A DNA stretch of 10,567 nt from Methanoculleus sp. UBA77. Lineage in GTDB: Archaea; Halobacteriota; Methanomicrobia; Methanomicrobiales; Methanoculleaceae. A program made the translations under genes and the position numbers. The number at the start of each line of letters is the position of its first letter. The first letter of the stretch is position 1. The stretch covers positions 1-10,567 of the forward strand of contig DALN01000124.1 of assembly GCA_002499455.1 (NCBI GenBank). The letters are read 5' to 3'. Shown here piece by piece: positions 6,082-10,567 of the stretch. The notes beneath the pieces are model-generated. The model was not told the origin of the DNA and made no database searches. It saw nothing but the letters and a program-made list of their open reading frames with translations.

Positions 6082-6522
6082 TTATCCCGTCCCGCCCGGT
6101 TTCCGCATCATGGGGCAGACGTTGCACCCCGCCATCTCCCCGAAGCAGAAGAGGAACCGGTCCTTGATGCTCGTCGGCAGTTGCGCCTCGGGGATGGGTT
6201 CGAACCCGAGTCTCCCGTAGAACCCGATCAGGGGAAGGGTAGAGTGGATGTAGATCGTCTCCGAGCCGCATTCGTCGAGGAGTTTCTGCACGGCCTCCCG
6301 CGCATATCCGCCTCCGCGGTATTCGTCCAGGGTGAAGACGCAGTCCATCTCGAGGCCGCCCGGGTGGCGGGTGCAGCGGGCTGTCGCCGCAAGGTTGCCG
6401 TCGATAAAGACACCGAAGATCCTCTCGCGTGCGGGATCGGCCTTCTGGTCCCGGTAATGCGTCCAGACCTTCTCTGCAAGCGGGAACTCGTCGCGTCTCA
6501 GTTCGCGAACTTCTTTCTTCAT
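6082..6522 (-). CDS. GNAT-family N-acetyltransferase with C-terminal CxxC
   Basis: The 146-residue protein has the acetyl-CoA binding motif of GNAT enzymes, YRGGGYAREAVQ (Arg69-x-x-Gly72-x-Ala74), preceded by the strand MDCVFTLDE. A later motif, IGFYGRLGFEPI (99-110), is the usual C-terminal strand-helix. After the GNAT core, a short tail GEMAGCNVCPMMRK brings Cys133 and Cys136 together in a CxxC. Substrate unknown: an amino sugar of the neighbouring glycan pathway, a protein N-terminus or a small metabolite are all possible. Start ATG 6520-6522 is supported by GAGAGGAAG a few bases upstream on the minus strand. It precedes the glycosyltransferase with an 87-base gap, so the two may share a transcript. 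Confidence 0.88.
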   Translation of the reverse strand: MKKEVRELRRDEFPLAEKVWTHYRDQKADPARERIFGVFIDGNLAATARCTRHPGGLEMDCVFTLDEYRGGGYAREAVQKLLDECGSETIYIHSTLPLIGFYGRLGFEPIPEAQLPTSIKDRFLFCFGEMAGCNVCPMMRKPGGTG

Positions 6523-6567
6523 CGTCTTCCTCTCGTATTGATACAGATTGCCGCGCTGCTATTTCAA

Positions 6568-6601
6568 CCAGATGGATCTGGCTCCCCTGCATGCCGGGGA
6601 G
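6568..6601 (-). terminator. Paired hairpins between flippase and GNAT genes
   Basis: Downstream of the flippase stop on the minus strand are CTCCCC/GGGGAG (6582-6587 with 6596-6601, 8-base loop) and, directly adjoining, CCAGAT/ATCTGG (6568-6573 with 6576-6581). They may end or process the flippase transcript. There is no strong T-run. The GNAT promoter would lie just beyond, where TTGAAATAG (minus strand, near 6560-6568) is a weak TATA candidate. Confidence 0.3.
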
Positions 6602-6626
6602 GTGATTTGGGGCCGAGATCCGCTTT

Positions 6627-8072
6627 TCAGAGCATGCCCGGCCAGGGGATCCCGAGTTTCCCGGCAAGCTCTTTCAGTTCGTCATGGATGCCCGCATCAA
6701 TCCGGAGGAGGAGCAGGAAGTAGACCAGTCCGCCGAGTGCGACTGCTGCAAGGACGAGGGCGACGTTTGCGAGCGGGATGAAGTACGAGAAGGCGATGAT
6801 GAAGGCTGCCATCACGAGTGCGGCAAGGACGATGCTCGCCACCGGGCGGGGCTCTATCCGCACCGGGATGCTCCGTGAGAGGGCGCGATTGGCGAGCGCC
6901 GCGTTCAGCACCATCGTGGCGAGTGTGGCCGCCGACGCCCCGACGATACCGTAGGCCGGGATGAGGAGGACATTCAGGCCGATGTTCGCGGCAACCGCGA
7001 TTGCCGTCACCCGGAACGAGTCACGCGGCCGGTCGAGGGCATTCAGGCACATCGTCTGGAGGAACATGAAGACGTGGGCTATCTGGACGAGCAGGAGGAT
7101 CGAGAGAGCTCCTGCCCCGGCGGTGGCTGACGCCGTGTAGAAGAAGTAGAGGAGCCGTTCACCGAGGAGCCAGCCCCCGACGGCGACTGGGACCGCAAGG
7201 AGGAGTGAGTAGGTGAAGGCACGGGCCAGTGCTTTCTCCACTGAAACGAGGTCGTTCTGCTTCCCCCAGTAACTGACTTTTGGAAACAGAGTGGTATGGA
7301 GCGCTATGGTGACGAACGTCGCTATCGATGTGAGCTGGAGCGCCACCCGGTAGACGCCGACGTCGGTATCGGTCAGGAAGTAGCCGATCATGATCGTGTC
7401 GGCATACGAGAAGACGAGGTAACCGCTTGCGCTGAGGAACGTCCAGAACGAGAAGGCAAAGAGGCTCCTGATGTGCGAGGCGCGGAACCGTGCCGGCGAG
7501 AGTTCGAGGAACCGGAAATTAAAGAGCCCTGAGACGAGGAGCCCGGCGACGAATCCGCCGGCGAGCCCCGCAATGCCGTAGCCGAGGATGACCGCGGCGA
7601 CCTGGACGACCACCCGGGTCAGGTTGTCGAGCAGGCCGCCGATCTGGTTGATGCCGACCTTCCCCGTGCCGTAGACGCTGTTCGAGGCGATATTCGTGAA
7701 GACACTGACGGCCAGCGCAAGGAGCAGCCAGGGGAGTACCCCCGACGACATGAGATCCACGAGATACGGCTGCGCGATGAAGAGGAAACCGACCGAGACG
7801 GCCAGCAGCATCACGCGGAGGAAGATAAACGCGGTGAAGAATGCGTTCTGGTCCTCGCCCTCACTGATCCGCTTTACTGCGGCACCTCCGAATCCGCCGT
7901 CCCCGATCAGGTTGAAGACGCTATAGTAGGCGACGAAGATGTAGTATGCGCCCAGTATCGACAGGCCGACGGTGTGGGTAAAGAACATCGTGGAGAGGAA
8001 CCCGATCGCGGTCAACCCCAGCGTTGAGGCGAGGCTGATGAGGCTCTGGCGCTGGACGGGGTCGATGCGCAT
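6627..8072 (-). CDS. Wzx-like polysaccharide/lipid-linked oligosaccharide flippase (MOP superfamily)
   Basis: This is an integral membrane protein with about 12-14 hydrophobic helices along its whole length, the pattern of MOP/MATE-superfamily flippases that move lipid-linked sugars across the membrane. With the start at ATG 8070-8072 it has 481 residues, in the usual range, opening MRIDPVQRQSLISLASTLGL. Family-like features are GDGGFGGAAVKR after the second helix, SYADTIMIGYFLTDTDVGVYRVALQL in the middle (the D-x-x-MIGYF...VGxY pattern), and IPAYGIVGASAATLATMV in the C-terminal half. The frame stays open to 8231, but the extra 53 N-terminal residues are Arg/Trp/Pro-rich and look non-coding. 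ATG 8109-8111 is a second choice. No good Shine-Dalgarno motif precedes either. A minus-strand CTTTTTAC near 8122-8130 could be the TATA box for the 8072 start. Next to sugar-nucleotide genes it most likely serves surface-glycan export. Confidence 0.88.
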   Translation of the reverse strand: MRIDPVQRQSLISLASTLGLTAIGFLSTMFFTHTVGLSILGAYYIFVAYYSVFNLIGDGGFGGAAVKRISEGEDQNAFFTAFIFLRVMLLAVSVGFLFIAQPYLVDLMSSGVLPWLLLALAVSVFTNIASNSVYGTGKVGINQIGGLLDNLTRVVVQVAAVILGYGIAGLAGGFVAGLLVSGLFNFRFLELSPARFRASHIRSLFAFSFWTFLSASGYLVFSYADTIMIGYFLTDTDVGVYRVALQLTSIATFVTIALHTTLFPKVSYWGKQNDLVSVEKALARAFTYSLLLAVPVAVGGWLLGERLLYFFYTASATAGAGALSILLLVQIAHVFMFLQTMCLNALDRPRDSFRVTAIAVAANIGLNVLLIPAYGIVGASAATLATMVLNAALANRALSRSIPVRIEPRPVASIVLAALVMAAFIIAFSYFIPLANVALVLAAVALGGLVYFLLLLRIDAGIHDELKELAGKLGIPWPGML

Positions 8073-8233
8073 GACACGGGCGAGATACCCGGAAGGGTGG
8101 AACACGAGCATTGGGTTCGCCGTAAAAAGCCATAGTTGTTTTGAACCGGGCCGACGGGGCGGCCACGATCCGGCAGGGTTCCTCCAGCATCGGACTCCGA
8201 CCGCGATAACGTCATAGCGGAGCGATGCCAACG

Positions 8234-8243
8234 TATATTAATA
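8234..8243. promoter_or_regulatory. TATA box of the sugar dehydrogenase operon
   Basis: TATATTAATA is the most AT-rich hexamer-scale site in the 215-base gap between the diverging flippase and dehydrogenase genes. An archaeal start site about 25 bases downstream would fall near 8262-8266, leaving a leader of roughly 25 bases to the TTG start at 8288. The core TATTAATA is palindromic, so use for the minus-strand flippase cannot be excluded. Confidence 0.55.
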
Positions 8244-8278
8244 CTCTCGCAGGATGAGAGCAATGTCACGCGATCGGC

Positions 8279-8290
8279 GGTGAGACCTTG
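8279..8290 (+). promoter_or_regulatory. Shine-Dalgarno and TTG start of the dehydrogenase gene
   Basis: GGTGAG (8279-8284) complements the 3' end of 16S rRNA and lies close to TTG 8288-8290. In this frame a TGA stop at 8255-8257 and the absence of other ATG, GTG or TTG codons before 8288 leave TTG as the only start that keeps the N-terminal nucleotide-binding motif. The nearby ATG at 8292 is out of frame. Confidence 0.75.
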
Positions 8291-9202
8291 GATGCAGGGG
8301 TAATTGGTGTCGGAATGATGGGCAGGAACCATGCCCGTGTCTACTCGGAACTGAAAGCGGTGGACTCGCTCTACCTGTACGACCTCAACCAGAAGGCTGC
8401 CAGCAGCCTTGCAGGGACCTTCGAAGCAACGGCCTCCCCGACTGTTGAAAATCTGCTTGAGCACGTGGATGCGGTGAGCGTCTGCGTCCCGACGCCCTAC
8501 CACTTTGGTGTTGCAGAGCAGGTGATCGACGCCGGAGTACCGCTGCTCATCGAGAAGCCCGTCTGTGCGACGGCAGAGGAGAGCAGGCGCCTTATCGAGA
8601 AGATACCCGAGGGTCTGGTCGTCGGCGTCGGGCATATCGAGCGGTTCAACCCGATCGTCCCGGAGATCAAGAAGATCGTCCGGAAGCCCCTCTACATCGA
8701 GATGAAGCGGCATAACCCGGCTTCTTCGCGGGTGAGCGGTTCTTCGGTCGTCGAGGACCTGATGATCCACGACGTGGATATCATGCGAAACGTCCTCATC
8801 CCGGACGGTGCCTATCGCCTCGCCGGAAGCGGGAACCAGGACGTATGCAGCGCTCTCTTCTCCTTCGGCGGGACCCCGGTATACCTCTCGGCGAGCAGGA
8901 AGTCCTCAAAGAAGATCCGCATGATCTACATCGAGGAGGAGGAGTTCACCATAGAAGGCGACTTCATGGCCCAGGAGATCTACATCCATAGAAAGCCCGG
9001 GCAGTATGCGGTCGAGAACGAGCGTTACGTGCAGGAGAACATCATCGAGAAGGTGCTCGTGAACAAGCAGGAGCCGCTCAAACTCGAACTCTCGACGTTC
9101 ATCGACTGCGCCGCCCGGGGTCGGGAGTTCCCGGTCAGCCCCGCGCAGGCGCTGCTGAATATGGAGATTTGTGAGGACGTCGCGCGGTGTTTTGCAGCGT
9201 AA
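8288..9202 (+). CDS. Gfo/Idh/MocA sugar-nucleotide dehydrogenase, UDP-GlcNAc 3-dehydrogenase-like
   Basis: The 304-residue protein has the N-terminal Rossmann motif GVIGVGMMGRNHARVY (GVGMMG at 7-12), the family EKP (89-91, LLIEKPVCA), and VGHIERFNP (115-122). DLMIHDVDIMRN (158-168) places His161 as the likely catalytic histidine. Family members oxidise a sugar hydroxyl with NAD(P). The version in methanogens and in bacterial Wlb/Wbp pathways oxidises C3 of UDP-GlcNAc or its uronic acid, ahead of transamination and acetylation. That role is inferred here from sequence style and from the WecC-like gene starting 14 bases after its stop. The start is TTG 8288, the only in-frame option. A strong TATA box lies about 50 bases upstream. 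Sister specificities within Gfo/Idh/MocA cannot be excluded. Confidence 0.9.
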   Translation: MDAGVIGVGMMGRNHARVYSELKAVDSLYLYDLNQKAASSLAGTFEATASPTVENLLEHVDAVSVCVPTPYHFGVAEQVIDAGVPLLIEKPVCATAEESRRLIEKIPEGLVVGVGHIERFNPIVPEIKKIVRKPLYIEMKRHNPASSRVSGSSVVEDLMIHDVDIMRNVLIPDGAYRLAGSGNQDVCSALFSFGGTPVYLSASRKSSKKIRMIYIEEEEFTIEGDFMAQEIYIHRKPGQYAVENERYVQENIIEKVLVNKQEPLKLELSTFIDCAARGREFPVSPAQALLNMEICEDVARCFAA

Positions 9203-9216
9203 CGGATGGTTTTTAC

Positions 9217-10567
9217 ATGAGTGACAGGTTACAATCGATCATCAGTGCTAAAGGCCCGATCAAAAAGATCGGCGTCGTCGGGATGGGCTATGTGGGGATC
9301 CCTGCCGCGGTCCTCTTTGCGGATGCACCCGAATTCGAGTCCGTTCTCGGGTTCCAGCGCGCCTCTCCCTCCTCTGGATACAAGATCACTATGCTGAACC
9401 GCGGGGAGTCTCCGCTCAAGGGCGAGGAGCCGGGGCTTGAGGAACTCCTGAAGAGGGTTGTCGCTGCTGGAAAGTTCCTTTGCACGTCGGACTTCTCGGA
9501 GGTCGCCGAGTGCGACGCGGTGACCCTCGCCATCCAGACTCCATTCAAAGATCCAAAAGACCTCATCCCCGACTTCTCGGCTCTGACCGAGGGCCTCCGG
9601 CAGGTGGGGAGGCACCTCTCCGAGGGCACACTCGTGGTGCTCGAGTCGACCGTCACACCCGGAACGACCGCGGGGATGGCCCGCGAGATCCTGGAGTCGG
9701 AGTCGGGGCTCGTCGCCGGCGAGGACTTCGCCCTGGCGCATGCCCCTGAGCGGGTGATGGTCGGGCGGCTGCTCCGGAATATCCGGGAGCACGACCGGAT
9801 CGTCGGCGGTATCGACGAGGTCTCGACGGCGCGGGCGATCGAGCTCTACCGGCCGGTCCTCACGGCAGGGAAGATCATCCCGATGACCGCGACCGCGGCC
9901 GAGGTGACGAAGACCGCCGAGAACGCCTTCCGCGACCTCCAGATCGCCGCAGCAAACCAGCTGGCGCTGCACTGTGAGGCGATGGGGGTCAACGTCTACG
10001 ACGTCCGGGCGGGGATCGACTCCCTCAAGGGTGAGGGGATCACCCGGGCGATCCTCTGGCCGGGTGCCGGGGTGGGCGGGCACTGCCTCACGAAGGACTC
10101 ATGGCACCTTGAACGGGGAGCGCAGGTCCTCGGTGGCGACCTCTGGTATCCGCACGGCGCCGGGTCGATCTTCGGGGTCGCCCGGAAGATCAACGAGTTC
10201 ATGCCCGAACACATGGTCCACCTGACCGTCGAGGGGCTCAGGCGGGCCGGGAAGCCCCTCGCAGGTGCAACGGTCGCGCTCCTCGGCTGGGCGTTCATCC
10301 AGAACTCCGACGATACCCGGAACACCCCTTCGGAACCCTATCTCACGGCTCTGAGGGAGGCCGGCGCGGAGGTCAGGGTCCATGACCCGTTCGTGGACAC
10401 ATATCCGGGCATCAAGGTCTCGCACGATCTCGAGGAGACCCTTGCGGGGGCGGACGTCGTCACCGTCTTCACGGCTCATCACCACTATGCCTCCCTTGAC
10501 CCGGCGCAGGTGAAGGCGTTATCGGGAGCGGAGCACCCGGTGATCGTCGACGGCAGGAATGTCGTCG
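9217..10567 (+). CDS. UDP-N-acetyl-D-mannosamine/glucosamine 6-dehydrogenase, WecC-like (3' end outside window)
   Basis: The frame from ATG 9217 stays open for 450 codons to the right edge. These NAD enzymes oxidise C6 of UDP-HexNAc in two steps to the uronic acid. Seen are the Rossmann motif IGVVGMGYVGIPAAVLFA (about 18-36), TLAIQTPF (NAD-domain end), VLESTVTPGTT, and APERVMVGRLLRNI. The catalytic site TATAAEVTKTAENAFRD has Lys232, and PGAGVGGHCLTKD has the nucleophile Cys290. LLGWAFIQNSDDTRNTPS starts the C-terminal domain. After the first strands it carries an extra segment (ADAPEFESVLGFQRASPSSGYK) relative to bacterial WecC, as I recall for archaeal members. GGATGG (9204-9209) precedes the start, and the gap from the previous stop is 14 bases, so both are in one operon. 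ManNAc versus GlcNAc specificity is not readable. Confidence 0.92.
   Translation, partial: MSDRLQSIISAKGPIKKIGVVGMGYVGIPAAVLFADAPEFESVLGFQRASPSSGYKITMLNRGESPLKGEEPGLEELLKRVVAAGKFLCTSDFSEVAECDAVTLAIQTPFKDPKDLIPDFSALTEGLRQVGRHLSEGTLVVLESTVTPGTTAGMAREILESESGLVAGEDFALAHAPERVMVGRLLRNIREHDRIVGGIDEVSTARAIELYRPVLTAGKIIPMTATAAEVTKTAENAFRDLQIAAANQLALHCEAMGVNVYDVRAGIDSLKGEGITRAILWPGAGVGGHCLTKDSWHLERGAQVLGGDLWYPHGAGSIFGVARKINEFMPEHMVHLTVEGLRRAGKPLAGATVALLGWAFIQNSDDTRNTPSEPYLTALREAGAEVRVHDPFVDTYPGIKVSHDLEETLAGADVVTVFTAHHHYASLDPAQVKALSGAEHPVIVDGRNVV

Noticed and set aside
6196..6207. GGGTTCGAACCC, resembling a tRNA T-arm
   Set aside because: It encodes the conserved LGFEP part of the GNAT protein on the minus strand and no acceptor stem, D-arm or anticodon arm surrounds it.
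6597..6606. A GGGGAGGTGA ribosome-binding-like sequence on the plus strand
   Set aside because: No plus-strand start codon at proper spacing leads into a credible protein; the bases form one arm of the hairpin between the flippase and GNAT genes.
8073..8231. N-terminal 53-residue extension of the flippase
   Set aside because: The extension is Arg/Trp/Pro-rich with no membrane-protein character and no ribosome site, and it overlaps the likely minus-strand promoter; the start at 8072 gives the usual N-terminus.
9229..10083. A 284-codon minus-strand open frame opposite the WecC-like gene
   Set aside because: The (+) frame carries all dehydrogenase motifs; the antisense product is Arg/Asp/His-rich without domains.

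Overview
The window reads as a GC-rich chromosome segment of a methanogenic euryarchaeon. Methanomicrobiales is likely and Methanoculleus-like is my best guess, but this rests on protein recognition and base composition, not a search. The main evidence is a Sep-tRNA:Cys-tRNA synthase (an enzyme essentially confined to methanogens and close relatives), a ThiI without a rhodanese domain, a DUF2150-type archaeal protein, archaeal TATA-like boxes, and Shine-Dalgarno motifs of the GGAGGTGA type.

Left part (1-3471), sulfur transfer. The tail of an unidentified gene overlaps the start of the Sep-tRNA:Cys-tRNA synthase (+). Convergent to it lie thiI (4-thiouridine in tRNA) and, overlapping the thiI start by 13 bases, a LarE-like ATP-pyrophosphatase sulfur transferase; both are on the minus strand and probably form one transcript. 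All three enzymes move sulfur and each carries a CxxC pair.

Middle part (3472-5214). A divergent promoter region leads into two translationally coupled (+) genes: a DUF2150-family protein and a small protein with a four-cysteine C-x-C-x5-C-x-C cluster. A 550-base gene-free stretch follows, packed with short inverted repeats and two-hairpin modules. It lies between convergent genes, as does a smaller copy of the same repeat after the synthase gene at 1439-1509.

Right part (5215-10567), cell-surface glycan genes. On the minus strand are a family 2 glycosyltransferase, a GNAT acetyltransferase and a multi-pass Wzx/MOP-type flippase. Divergent from them are a Gfo/Idh/MocA sugar-nucleotide dehydrogenase (UDP-GlcNAc 3-dehydrogenase-like, TTG start) and a UDP-N-acetylhexosamine 6-dehydrogenase (WecC-like) that runs off the right edge. 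The two dehydrogenases suggest synthesis of an oxidised amino sugar such as a diacetamido-uronic acid, for N-glycans or another envelope polysaccharide. The glycosyltransferase and flippase would assemble and export the lipid-linked product.

No tRNA, rRNA, CRISPR array, transposase or phage gene was seen. The most unusual material is the repeat island at 4706-5091 and its relative at 1439-1509.
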